Below, piece by piece: positions 1 through 8,280 of a stretch of DNA of 64,000 bases. The position numbers and the translations under genes were made by a program. A model generated the notes under the pieces. It saw only the letters and a list, made by a program, of their open reading frames with translations, searched no databases and was not told the origin of the DNA. The stretch is from assembly GCA_900542265.1 (NCBI GenBank), contig UQML01000005.1:1-64000 (forward strand). The letters run 5' to 3'. Source of the stretch: an uncultured Eggerthella sp. GTDB lineage: Bacteria > Actinomycetota > Coriobacteriia > Coriobacteriales > Eggerthellaceae. Position 1 is the stretch's first letter. Every line of letters starts with the position of its first letter.

Positions 1-32
1 CGTCGGCAGCGTCAGATGTGTATAAGAGACAG
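1..32 (+). other. Sequencing adapter (Nextera transposase read-1 end), not genomic
   Basis: The first 32 bases match the well-known Nextera/Tn5 read-1 adapter minus its first T. They end in the 19-bp Tn5 mosaic end, whose last bases are TATAAGAGACAG at 21-32. Genomic DNA starts at 33, in the middle of trmD codons. The join marks an untrimmed contig end and carries no biology of the organism. Confidence 0.97.
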
Positions 33-91
33 GACTCATTCATGACAGAATCATAGCAGTGAGGAAAAACAGACAAAGTATCAATAATCAT
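33..91 (-). CDS. trmD: tRNA (guanine-37-N1)-methyltransferase TrmD, N-terminal fragment
   Basis: Reading the minus strand from an ATG at 91-89 gives MIIDTLSVFPHCYDSVMNES, the typical TrmD N-terminus (a short beta strand followed by a FP-x(2)-[FY] turn). TrmD uses S-adenosylmethionine to methylate G37 of tRNAs and so prevents +1 frameshifting. Only about 19 codons remain before the adapter junction at 32/33, so the truncation comes from the contig end and is not a mutation. The ATG lies 5 nt after the rimM stop, which fits the canonical rpsP-khpA-rimM-trmD operon. Neighbour order and N-terminal residues agree; the fragment is too short for more. Confidence 0.85.
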
Positions 92-96
92 AATGC

Positions 97-618
97 TTAT
101 ACCTCAAGCAATCCTGAAGGCAGATCCATTACGATACACTTTTCATCTTCATCAATACCAACGACAAATTCATCAACAAAGGGAATCAGCACCAAATCTG
201 CTTGTCTTTGTTCAGGGCGGAGGACGAGCAGCGGATGAGCCGGATTTGATTGAACCTCTTCTATGGTACCCAATAGTTCACCTGCTGGAGAAACAACGCT
301 AAACGTGCACAGATCAAGTTCTGTTTGCTCGTTCCATCCATCAGGTAAATCATCCACACGCACTAAACAATAATGCCCCATAAGCTCTTCGGCAGTGTTT
401 TGGTCAGATACTCCCTCAAAAAAGACGAGATTCTTACCACCAATTTTTTCTATTCTAAGCACACGAGCATAACGAGGCACACGCAATACAGGAGGCACAA
501 AACAAACTTCCATACCACTTGTTAGCAAAAAAGGAAGACCTTTTGTGCTTGACACAAAAAGCCCTCCCTCTTTATTTTTTGCTTTATAAAGCTTGGCGAC
601 GATTGTCCACTCAGTCAT
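97..618 (-). CDS. rimM: Ribosome maturation factor RimM
   Basis: 173 aa, usual length for RimM, which binds ribosomal protein S19 and helps mature the head of the 30S subunit. The C-terminal PRC-barrel half is well conserved: the stretch around LLGTIEEVQSNPAHPLLVL, an LIPFVDEFV segment and the terminal DLPSGLLE are family hallmarks. The N-terminal half is diverged and lacks the usual G-x(2)-HG-x-[KR]GE loop, reading KAKNKEGGLFV instead. Its ATG shares one base with the khpA stop (TAATG), so translation is probably coupled. It lies between khpA and trmD, as in most Gram-positive genomes. Confidence 0.9.
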   Translation of the reverse strand: MTEWTIVAKLYKAKNKEGGLFVSSTKGLPFLLTSGMEVCFVPPVLRVPRYARVLRIEKIGGKNLVFFEGVSDQNTAEELMGHYCLVRVDDLPDGWNEQTELDLCTFSVVSPAGELLGTIEEVQSNPAHPLLVLRPEQRQADLVLIPFVDEFVVGIDEDEKCIVMDLPSGLLEV

Positions 619-875
619 TAGTCGATGAGCTCCACCTCAACGTAGTATGCCTCATTCTTAGACGCAGCTGCGCGGCACAAGGTACGAATAGCCTTAATGA
701 CTCTCCCCTGACGTCCGATAACCTTTCCTGCATCAGATTCATTAACTCGAATCTCAACCAAGATAGTGTCATCATCTGTAAGCGATGAGGTAATGTCGAG
801 TTCATCAGGATAATCAACTAAAGGCTCGACCAAGACACGCACCAATTCGGCGCTTTCTGTTACAAAATCAGTCAT
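618..875 (-). CDS. khpA: KH-domain RNA-binding protein KhpA
   Basis: 85 aa single KH domain with the RNA-binding GxxG loop seen as GRQG at residues 54-57 within a V-x-V-IGRQGR-x-I context. KhpA-type proteins bind structured RNAs and, with KhpB/Jag in Firmicutes, influence cell elongation and division. The KhpB partner is not in this window. It sits between rpsP (5 nt gap) and rimM (1 nt overlap), the standard position known as ylqC in Bacillus. The residues before the KH core are acidic and family-specific. Confidence 0.9.
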   Translation of the reverse strand: MTDFVTESAELVRVLVEPLVDYPDELDITSSLTDDDTILVEIRVNESDAGKVIGRQGRVIKAIRTLCRAAASKNEAYYVEVELID

Positions 876-880
876 TGAAA

Positions 881-1126
881 CTAAGCGTTCTTACGCTCGT
901 CTTCAATAAGGCGAGCAACGGTATCAGTTGGCTTTGCACCATTTGCAATCCATTTATCAACACTTTCAAGATCAATGTTAACGGTTGCAGGATTAGTGCA
1001 AGGATTATACGTACCGATTTGCTCAATATAGCGACCGTCGCGACGAGCGCGAGCATCTGCGACAACAATACGGTAATAAGGTGCTTTCTTGGCACCGTGA
1101 CGAGCGAGACGAATCTTTACTGCCAT
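881..1126 (-). CDS. rpsP: 30S ribosomal protein S16
   Basis: 81 aa. The N-terminus VKIRLARHGAKKAPYYRIVV is the S16 signature, followed by the conserved GRYIEQIGTYNP loop. S16 is an assembly protein of the 30S body. The gene heads the khpA-rimM-trmD group. The sequence AAAAAAGGAGT lies about 10 nt before the ATG and is a clear Shine-Dalgarno. It is slightly shorter than many S16 proteins because it lacks a C-terminal extension. Confidence 0.97.
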   Translation of the reverse strand: MAVKIRLARHGAKKAPYYRIVVADARARRDGRYIEQIGTYNPCTNPATVNIDLESVDKWIANGAKPTDTVARLIEDERKNA

Positions 1127-1158
1127 GAGTTATTTACTCCTTTTTTCCATTTCAAGCA

Positions 1159-1177
1159 ACAGCCTTACTAAGGCTGT
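1159..1177 (-). other. Small hairpin between ffh and rpsP
   Basis: Inverted repeat ACAGCCTT / AAGGCTGT with a 3-nt loop in the 84-nt gap after ffh. On the minus strand no good U-run follows. It is therefore more likely a partial terminator or an RNA processing/stability element that sets rpsP expression apart from ffh than a full terminator. Confidence 0.4.
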
Positions 1178-1210
1178 AAACAGCAATTGAATATACTAGC
1201 CGTTTTACTT

Positions 1211-2641
1211 TTAATCTTCAAGTCCTTCAAGCATCTGTTGCATCTTTTTCAGGTCAGCTGGACTCATTCCACCCATACCTGGTATAGCACGCCGTGCTTT
1301 ACGCTTGTTCTTCTTACCCTTTTTACGCTGACGATTATTGATTTCAGTTCCTTCTTGAACCGCCATAACCTTCTTCATCATCTTGCGTGCTTCGTTAAAT
1401 TTTTTCATGAGCTGATTGACTTGATATACCTCAACACCAGCACCTTTAGCAACACGGGCACGACGAGATCCATTCAAACACTCAGGATGCTCACGCTCAT
1501 ATTTGGTCATTGAATTGATAATAATAACCATCTCATCTAGGGCATGTTCATTAACCTGACCTTGGCGCATTGCTTTATCGCCACCAGGAAGCGCTGAAAC
1601 AAGCTTTTGGATACCACCAATCTTTGAAATTTGCTTTTGCATCATCAAAAAGTCATTAAGATTAAGATTGGCGCGCGCAATACGCTCAGCCTCTTCGGCC
1701 TCGAATTGCTCAGTTTCAATCTTGGCAGCGGTTTCAATCAGAGAAATCACATCGCCCATACCCAAAATACGCTTAGCCATGCGATCAGGATGGAATTCTT
1801 CAAGTGAATCAGGCTTCTCACCTTGTGAGATAAAGAGAATAGGCTTCCCCGTTACCTCTTTGATAGAAAGTGCACCGCCACCACGCGCATCACCATCCAT
1901 CTTAGACATAATGACACCATCAAAATCAACTTGTTCAGCAAAAGCTTGCGCAACATTGACCACATCTTGACCGGTCATTGCATCTACAACCATGATAGTC
2001 TGGTCAGGTTCTACCGCATCTTTAATCGCTTGCGCCTCAGCCATCATCTCTTCATCAACATGCAAACGACCGGCAGTATCGACAATTACCACATCACGTA
2101 AGCTATCAATTGCATCACGAACGCCTTCTTTTGCAATCTTGACCGGATCTTGTCCATCGCCACGAAATACGCGAACACCAATCTCTTCACCAAGCGTTTG
2201 GAGCTGATCTGCTGCAGCAGGACGATATACGTCACACGCAACAAGTAAAGGGTTGTGATTTTTTTGCTTTAAGAGATAAGCAAGTTTTGCTGCAGCCGTC
2301 GTTTTACCAGAACCCTGCAAACCAACGAGCATAATGACATTAGGAATACGCGATGACAGTGTTAATTTGGCATCGTCGTCCCCCAAAAGGGCTGTTAGTT
2401 CATCGAGTACAATTTTGATAACATTTTGTGCAGGCGTTAAAGAATCCATAACGTCAGCAGTCAGACAGCGATCTTTAGTACGCGCGATGAACTGTTTGAC
2501 AACTTTAAAGTTAACATCTGCTTCAAGCAATGCCATGCGAATCTCTTTCATGGCTGCATTAATATCATCTTCGGTTAGACGACCTTTAGAACGTAATCCG
2601 GAAAAAATTCCTTGTAAACGCTCAGAGAGATTTTCTAGCAT
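1211..2641 (-). CDS. ffh: Signal recognition particle GTPase Ffh
   Basis: 476 aa SRP54 homologue. The N-domain four-helix bundle (about 1-90) is followed by the G domain with P-loop GLQGSGKTTAAAKLA (about 105-120), DVYRPAAADQL, DTAGRLHVD, SKMDGDARGG and the C-terminal M domain. The M domain holds the 4.5S RNA-binding segment SKIGGIQKLV...LPGG and a Met-rich GMGGMSPADLKKMQQML tail. It binds signal sequences of nascent chains and docks with FtsY, whose gene lies immediately upstream. The 33-nt spacing suggests a single ftsY-ffh transcript. The 4.5S RNA gene is not visible in this window. Confidence 0.97.
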   Translation of the reverse strand: MLENLSERLQGIFSGLRSKGRLTEDDINAAMKEIRMALLEADVNFKVVKQFIARTKDRCLTADVMDSLTPAQNVIKIVLDELTALLGDDDAKLTLSSRIPNVIMLVGLQGSGKTTAAAKLAYLLKQKNHNPLLVACDVYRPAAADQLQTLGEEIGVRVFRGDGQDPVKIAKEGVRDAIDSLRDVVIVDTAGRLHVDEEMMAEAQAIKDAVEPDQTIMVVDAMTGQDVVNVAQAFAEQVDFDGVIMSKMDGDARGGGALSIKEVTGKPILFISQGEKPDSLEEFHPDRMAKRILGMGDVISLIETAAKIETEQFEAEEAERIARANLNLNDFLMMQKQISKIGGIQKLVSALPGGDKAMRQGQVNEHALDEMVIIINSMTKYEREHPECLNGSRRARVAKGAGVEVYQVNQLMKKFNEARKMMKKVMAVQEGTEINNRQRKKGKKNKRKARRAIPGMGGMSPADLKKMQQMLEGLED

Positions 2642-2674
2642 TACCGCGCCATCCCTTCTACTCGTATCGTGATC

Positions 2675-3814
2675 TTAAAACCAACGCTCCCAGAAATGCT
2701 TCTTCTTTTTAGGTTGCTCTTCTTGAGGCTCATCCTGAGACTCTTCTTGAGACTCTTCTTGAGATTCGTCTTCGTATACTTCCTCGACAGACGTTTCTTC
2801 AGGTAGGTCTTCAGAAACAATCTCATCTTCCTCGATAGCTACTTCATGCTCAGCTGCCTCATCGTCAAACTCTTTTTCGTTTGTATCTTCGTCATCATAG
2901 CGCTCATCAAAATCCCCAATGAGAGCACTCGCAAAATCATGTGCATCAAAATCACGAAGATCTTCAATGCCTTCACCTACGCCAATTTTGTAAATTGGCA
3001 GTTCCAATTCATGTGAAACCGCCAAAGCAATACCACCCTTAGCCGTGCCATCAAGCTTGGTGACAATAAGACCATCAAGATCAAGCGCTTTGTTAAATTC
3101 ACGCGCTTGCTGAAGACCGTTTTGTCCCGTAGTCGCATCAATAACCAAAATGGTATAAACAGGCATTTGAGAGCGTTTGCGCACAACATTGACTACTTTT
3201 TCAAGCTCGCGCATCAAATCTGCTGAAGTATGTAAGCGACCAGCTGTATCAATAAGGACAAGATTTGCCCCTGTTTGCTCAGCGCGCTCGATCGTGTCAT
3301 AACAAACGCTTGCTGGATCACTTCCACGCTCACGCGTTACCATCTCTACTCCAGCGCGCTCAGCCCACACCTCAAGTTGTTCAATTGCAGCCGCTCTAAA
3401 GGTATCAGCAGATCCTAAAATAACGGCACGACCGGCATCGCTATATTCTTTGGCAATCTTTCCCACCGTTGTTGTTTTGCCCGTACCATTAATACCAACG
3501 AATAAAACAACCGCTTCTTCTTCATTAAAGATATCGTCTTCAGCCTCAGTAAAAGTTGTCGCTATCTGATCATTTAATAAATCAAGTACAGCATAAGCAT
3601 CAGGTAGCGCCTGACGCGCGGCCTGGTCACGGAGATTCTCTACAATGGAGTCTGCCGCATAGGCACCTACATCGCTTAAAATCAAAGTTTCTTCCAAGAG
3701 CTCCCAAAAATCTTCATCCAACTTTGGGCCACGATCTAAAAGCACATTCATCTGCTCTTTGAATTTATTACGCGATCTGCTCAATCCCTTAGATATACGC
3801 TCAAAAAATGCCAT
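2675..3814 (-). CDS. ftsY: SRP receptor FtsY with unusual acidic C-terminal tail
   Basis: 379 aa from the ATG at 3814, which gives the typical MAFFERISKGLSRSR amphipathic start and has a purine-rich site upstream. A longer reading from 3874 would overlap smc and is less likely. NG domains: P-loop GINGTGKTTT (about 105-114), DTFRAAA, DTAGRLH, TKLDGTAKGG. Unusually, the G domain is followed by a tail of about 70 residues, from roughly residue 305. The tail is almost entirely Asp/Glu/Gln/Ser and contains four-residue DESQ-like repeats. It ends in KKKKHFWERWF. In E. coli FtsY the acidic region is N-terminal; here it is at the other end. The basic-aromatic terminus may contact membrane. Confidence 0.95.
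   Translation of the reverse strand: MAFFERISKGLSRSRNKFKEQMNVLLDRGPKLDEDFWELLEETLILSDVGAYAADSIVENLRDQAARQALPDAYAVLDLLNDQIATTFTEAEDDIFNEEEAVVLFVGINGTGKTTTVGKIAKEYSDAGRAVILGSADTFRAAAIEQLEVWAERAGVEMVTRERGSDPASVCYDTIERAEQTGANLVLIDTAGRLHTSADLMRELEKVVNVVRKRSQMPVYTILVIDATTGQNGLQQAREFNKALDLDGLIVTKLDGTAKGGIALAVSHELELPIYKIGVGEGIEDLRDFDAHDFASALIGDFDERYDDEDTNEKEFDDEAAEHEVAIEEDEIVSEDLPEETSVEEVYEDESQEESQEESQDEPQEEQPKKKKHFWERWF
2725..2772. repeat. 12-nt tandem repeat inside ftsY (four copies)
   Basis: Four contiguous 12-nt units of the type GAGACTCTTCTT, two identical and two diverged. They encode on the minus strand the tetrapeptide series DESQ-EESQ-EESQ-DEPQ of the FtsY tail. In-frame units mean copy-number slippage would lengthen or shorten the acidic tail without a frameshift. 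Confidence 0.85.
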
Positions 3815-3848
3815 CGACTTACTCTTTCTCGTTACAAAGGAGCGCGCA

Positions 3849-6800
3849 CTACTGTCTGTCTTGCGCGTGTTCAAGTTTTTGACTAATCACCTTAGTTACT
3901 CCATCAGATTGCATAGAGACACCATACAAAATATCTGCTTGTTCCATGGTGCGTCTCTGGTGGGTAATCATAATGAATTGCGTTTGCGTCCTAATGGTAT
4001 CAAGATATGCCAAAAGACGACGCAAATTTGTATCATCGAGCGCTGCTTCAACCTCGTCGAGAATATAAAAAGGTGTTGTTCGAATGCGATAAACCGCAAA
4101 AAGAAGCGCAAGTGCTGTCATTGATTTCTCGCCACCAGAAAGCAAGCTCATTTTTTTAACACGCTTGCCGATGGGGTGTGCGTTAACTTCAACGCCAGTT
4201 GTTTCAGGATCGTCAGGGTTTTCTAACGTAAGATATGCATTGCCACCAGGAAACAAGGTAGAAAAGATTTCCTGGAAATTCTCATTGACCTGATCAAAGG
4301 TGGTCAGAAAATCAAGCTTCATACGCTCATCAATAATTGAAACAATCTCAGTTAAGGATTTACGCGCCTGCCTCAGATCCCGCAGCTGTGTTTGCAAATA
4401 CTCAAAGCGTTCTTGCACCTCTTCATATTCTTGTGCTGCGTCAGGCGAGATGACCCCCATCGCCTTAATACGACGCTCAAGTCGCTCAGCTTCTTGTTCT
4501 GTCTCTTCCCTATTCTCAAGTTCAGCACGTGCGAGCGCCGTTTCAAGCGAAGTGTTGCAATCTTCAGTAATAACCGCAATTGCCGCTTCAACTTGCACTT
4601 CAAGACGGCCTTTTTCAATACGCACTTCTGCACGACGCGAAGTGATCTCGTCATATGATGCGCGTTTTTCACGCATATGCTGCGACACGCGCGCAATAGC
4701 ATCTGTTAACTCACGCGAATAAGCTTGTTCAACACCGAGTTTTTGTTCAAGCTCAAGGGCGGCACGCGCCGACGAAGCTTCCAATGCTGTAATCAAGTCC
4801 ATAAAGGGATCGATGCGCATAGTTACAAGACGTGCGGTATCAATACGCGCCTGGGCCGCGCGTTCTTTTTCGTATGCCGCTTCAATTTCGCGCTTACGTG
4901 TTCCCACCATGCGCTCGTCATAGGCAACACGTTCATCAAGACGTGCCGCATCCATCCTCATCTCAGAAATTGTTTTGGACAGTTCAACAATTCGCGCTTG
5001 AATAGGAGCCAAATTTGCTTCAAGTTCATCAAGTGCTTTTTTAGTTTCAGTCAGTTCTACTTGAGCCTGCAGCAGTTCTTCTTCAAGAGAGTCTGCCTCG
5101 GGACGTGCCTTTTCCAAAAAAGAAGCATTTTGTTTCTGCTCTTCAATAAGCTCATCGAGCGCATGCTGGTTTTGCGCAACCATACTTTCGGCACGCTCAA
5201 CTTCATTGCGTAACGCCTCAGCGCGTCCTTTAACCTGAGCATGAGATTCAGACAACGTAAGCGATTGGGTTTGATGGCTGCGCAACTCCTCCTCAAGGTA
5301 CGCGAGTCGCATCTGTGCCTGCGAGAAAGCTTCAGCACTTTTTTTCTCTTGTACGCGCACTTCTTCAAGCGCACGTCTGCGTGCTAATGCTGATTGCTCT
5401 TTTTCTTCCTCGGTAGCATTGCAAAGAGCAATCACCCCATCGCTTGAAACAATAATGCCCTCTTGGGTTAAAAACGTACTCGGATAATGCGCTTTAGCAA
5501 TTCCCTGGTAGGCATCGGCGCGCGTTGGTGCACAAAAAACCGAATCAAGAAGCATTGCAAGCATAGGTCTGTCAGTATCATCAACAGAAATAAGATCAAG
5601 AAGCGGCGTATAACCCGCCTCACGCATCATGTCCGCATTAGCCTGCGCTACACTCTCATAGTTAGAGTCCGCATCCTGCTTATGTCGATGACGCGCCACG
5701 AGAAGTGTAGTGCCAGAAAGGTTTTCTTCTAAAAGCATATCAATAAGGTTTTGTGCCGCTTGACTATCATCAACCACAAGCGAGCGAATCTTTTGCTCCA
5801 AAAGCGCTTCGACAACAAGTTCCCATTCCTGTGGGACATGAAGCACGTGAGTAAGCGGCGTAACATTAATTGCTTGAGTCGCAGTATTTTGTTTGTCCAA
5901 AAGCCACGCATACGCTGTGTTAGACGTCTCTTCTTGACGTTCAAGCTCCTCAAGAGCTGAGCGCTCCGCACTCAAACGTGCGGTTACATCACGCGATTCA
6001 TCAACCTCTAAGCGTGCTTGCTCACGCAACGTCATACTTTTGTTGAGTGCCTCGCGAACATGCGTCAACGCTTCAGACAAGCTTACCAACTCATCATTAC
6101 TTGCCTGTTCTTGCGCCTTTATTTGCTCTAAATTAGCCTGTTCTTGGCCAAGACGTTTACATGCTTCACTAAGCGATGCTTCAATCACCTGTGCACGCGC
6201 TTGACGCTCTGAAAGATTATCCTTTAAGGCAGCTTGCGCTGCTTGTATTGTTTCTATGCGATGAGTTAATGCCCGCTGCTCGGCAGTATTGGTGTCGATA
6301 GTGCGGCGCAGGTCATTCCGCTCTTTACGACTGCGTGCATGATTATTTTCAAGCTCCTGAAGTTGTTCAACAAGCTCAGTTTGCTGTTCCTTATCCCGTT
6401 TATAGGTTTCAAGAACCTGTTCATAGTCTTGTTTGAGATCTTTTTGGGCAAGATGCGCTTGTTCTAAATCACGCGCAATGGTTTCTAAATCGAGAGCAGC
6501 ATGGCGCTTCTTTTCAGAAAGCACTAAAAGAGACGCATTAAATTTCTCAGCAAGAGAGCGCATTGAGCGAGTTTGCTCAGAAAAACTTCCCTCGTCCTGG
6601 GTGCGATTGCGCAACTGCTCCTGCAAATCATCAAGCTGTTTTTGCGCTTCCATTAACACACGCTCAAGTTCTTGCGCTTGTTCGCTTAGTGTTGCATCTG
6701 ATGCTTTAGTGGCCTCCCACTGTATTTGCAAGGTGCGCAAATCATCAACGGCGAGTGCCATCTTTAAATCAAATAGCGTACTCGAGAGCTCAGCATACGT

Positions 6801-7439
6801 TAAAGCGCGTTTTGCCTTACGTTTAAGAGGACCTAACTGTCGTTCTACTTCTTGAACAATATCTTGCACGCGCGTCAAATTAATATCCATGCGGGCAAGT
6901 TTGCGTTCGGCCTTTGCTTTGCGTTCCTTATGCTTTAAAACACCTGCGGCTTCTTCAATTAATGCACGCCGATCTTCTGGTTTAGAAGATAATACCGAAT
7001 CAAGATTTCCTTGGGAAATAATTGAATTGGTTCCCGTACCCAAACCAGAATCATGCAGAATATCTAAAACATCCATACGACGGACAATAGCGCCATTGAT
7101 GAGGTATTCGCTTTCACCACTACGATACATCCTGCGTCCGATAGAAACTTCAGTGTAATCAACTGGAAGCGTCCCATCGCTATTATCAAGACAAAGTTCT
7201 ACCTCAGCAACTGCTACGGGTTTACGGGCAGAAGAGCCTGCAAAAATAACATCCTCCATGTACTGGCCACGAAGATTTTTTGCATTACGCTCACCTAAGA
7301 CCCATAAAACCGCGTCAGAAATATTTGATTTGCCCGAACCATTTGGTCCAACGATCGCTGCCAAATTGGGTTCAAAGGTCATTACCGTTTTATCAGCGAA
7401 TGACTTAAACCCTTTGAGCGTTAAAGACTTAAGGTACAC
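3849..7439 (-). CDS. smc: Chromosome condensation/segregation ATPase SMC
   Basis: 1196 aa, full length. N-terminal ATPase half with Walker A GPNGSGKSN (about 32-40), a long coiled coil, the hinge domain around residues 520-670 including the AGYTPLLDLISVD region, a returning coiled coil, and the C-terminal half with the ABC signature LLSGGEKSMTALALLFA and Walker B FYILDEVEAALDD. SMC dimers with ScpA/ScpB extrude DNA loops and resolve origins. ScpAB are not encoded here. It sits 11 nt after rnc and 34 nt before ftsY, the classic rnc-smc-ftsY operon. Confidence 0.97.
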   Translation of the reverse strand: MYLKSLTLKGFKSFADKTVMTFEPNLAAIVGPNGSGKSNISDAVLWVLGERNAKNLRGQYMEDVIFAGSSARKPVAVAEVELCLDNSDGTLPVDYTEVSIGRRMYRSGESEYLINGAIVRRMDVLDILHDSGLGTGTNSIISQGNLDSVLSSKPEDRRALIEEAAGVLKHKERKAKAERKLARMDINLTRVQDIVQEVERQLGPLKRKAKRALTYAELSSTLFDLKMALAVDDLRTLQIQWEATKASDATLSEQAQELERVLMEAQKQLDDLQEQLRNRTQDEGSFSEQTRSMRSLAEKFNASLLVLSEKKRHAALDLETIARDLEQAHLAQKDLKQDYEQVLETYKRDKEQQTELVEQLQELENNHARSRKERNDLRRTIDTNTAEQRALTHRIETIQAAQAALKDNLSERQARAQVIEASLSEACKRLGQEQANLEQIKAQEQASNDELVSLSEALTHVREALNKSMTLREQARLEVDESRDVTARLSAERSALEELERQEETSNTAYAWLLDKQNTATQAINVTPLTHVLHVPQEWELVVEALLEQKIRSLVVDDSQAAQNLIDMLLEENLSGTTLLVARHRHKQDADSNYESVAQANADMMREAGYTPLLDLISVDDTDRPMLAMLLDSVFCAPTRADAYQGIAKAHYPSTFLTQEGIIVSSDGVIALCNATEEEKEQSALARRRALEEVRVQEKKSAEAFSQAQMRLAYLEEELRSHQTQSLTLSESHAQVKGRAEALRNEVERAESMVAQNQHALDELIEEQKQNASFLEKARPEADSLEEELLQAQVELTETKKALDELEANLAPIQARIVELSKTISEMRMDAARLDERVAYDERMVGTRKREIEAAYEKERAAQARIDTARLVTMRIDPFMDLITALEASSARAALELEQKLGVEQAYSRELTDAIARVSQHMREKRASYDEITSRRAEVRIEKGRLEVQVEAAIAVITEDCNTSLETALARAELENREETEQEAERLERRIKAMGVISPDAAQEYEEVQERFEYLQTQLRDLRQARKSLTEIVSIIDERMKLDFLTTFDQVNENFQEIFSTLFPGGNAYLTLENPDDPETTGVEVNAHPIGKRVKKMSLLSGGEKSMTALALLFAVYRIRTTPFYILDEVEAALDDTNLRRLLAYLDTIRTQTQFIMITHQRRTMEQADILYGVSMQSDGVTKVISQKLEHAQDRQ

Positions 7440-7450
7440 TCATACCCCTT

Positions 7451-8275
7451 TTATTTATTCTTCTTATTGCGTGCACGTTCTGCTTGACGACGCGCTTTCT
7501 CTTCCGCTTTAGCCGCCTTCACCGCCGCACGCGCATCCGCTTTACGCTTTTTATCCTTTGAATCTTTCGCGTCAAAAAAAGAACTCAACATCTCAAGTGC
7601 TGATTGAGCAGCTTTACTCTCAGATTCCTTTTTAGTGCGTCCCACACCCTTTGCAATCGAGTCAACGCCCACAAACACTTGCGTGACAAACGTTCTGTCA
7701 TGAGGGGGCCCTTGTGTTTCAACCAGCCGATACGTTGGCGTAATGCCATCCTCTTGCAGCTTCTCTTGCAAAACGCTCTTTGGATTTTCAGGCTCTTTAG
7801 CCATATCAATGTTCATATGGCTAATAAGTGTACGATCAACAAATGCTACTGCTGAATTAAGTCCACCATCCAAATACAATGCTGCCACTAACGACTCATA
7901 AACATTCTCAAGAGCAGAATGTAATCCTCGTTTACCGGTTCCTCGTTCACTTGAACCAAAGATAATAATGTCAGCAAATCCAAGCTCGTCAGCAACTTTA
8001 GCAAGCGATGAGCCTGAAACCAACGACACCTTAATACGGGTAAGACCGCCCTCATTAAGATCAGGATAATCATGAAATGCTCGATACGCCACAATTGAGC
8101 CTAAAATAGAGTCTCCCAAAAACTCAAGACGTTCATAGGAATCACTCACTGAATGTCCTTCAACAGCAGAAGGGTGCGTGAGTGCAGCAAGCAAAAGCGC
8201 CTTGTCGTGAAAGGTGTACTCAAGGATTTCCTCAGCGCGAGCAATTTGCGTATTATATTCTTCTATCGCGCTCAC
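7451..8275 (-). CDS. rnc: Ribonuclease III with Asn at one metal-ligand position
   Basis: 274 aa. GTG start at 8275 with AGAAGGA upstream, just after the plsX stop. The RNase III domain has the signature ERLEFLGDS (48-56), a C-terminal dsRNA-binding domain (about 165-240) and a Lys/Ala/Arg-rich tail. Of the four acidic metal ligands, E51 and D55 and the later E127 are present. The residue three before E127, normally Asp (D107 in Aquifex, D114 in E. coli), is Asn124 (codon AAT). The enzyme cleaves double-stranded rRNA precursors and mRNAs. The substitution may alter metal use; it does not by itself prove inactivity. Confidence 0.95.
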   Translation of the reverse strand: MSAIEEYNTQIARAEEILEYTFHDKALLLAALTHPSAVEGHSVSDSYERLEFLGDSILGSIVAYRAFHDYPDLNEGGLTRIKVSLVSGSSLAKVADELGFADIIIFGSSERGTGKRGLHSALENVYESLVAALYLDGGLNSAVAFVDRTLISHMNIDMAKEPENPKSVLQEKLQEDGITPTYRLVETQGPPHDRTFVTQVFVGVDSIAKGVGRTKKESESKAAQSALEMLSSFFDAKDSKDKKRKADARAAVKAAKAEEKARRQAERARNKKNK

Positions 8276-8280
8276 GGTGC

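Noticed and set aside
1..32. Tn5 mosaic end as a natural transposon end
   Set aside because: The bases before it are the synthetic Nextera adapter and it sits exactly at the contig edge.
2725..2772. 12-nt tandem repeat as a phase-variation switch
   Set aside because: The unit is a multiple of three and lies in a tail, so slippage would not turn ftsY on or off.
3815..3874. Longer FtsY start at 3874
   Set aside because: It would overlap smc by 26 nt and add residues not found in FtsY; MAFFERISKGLSRSR is the typical start.
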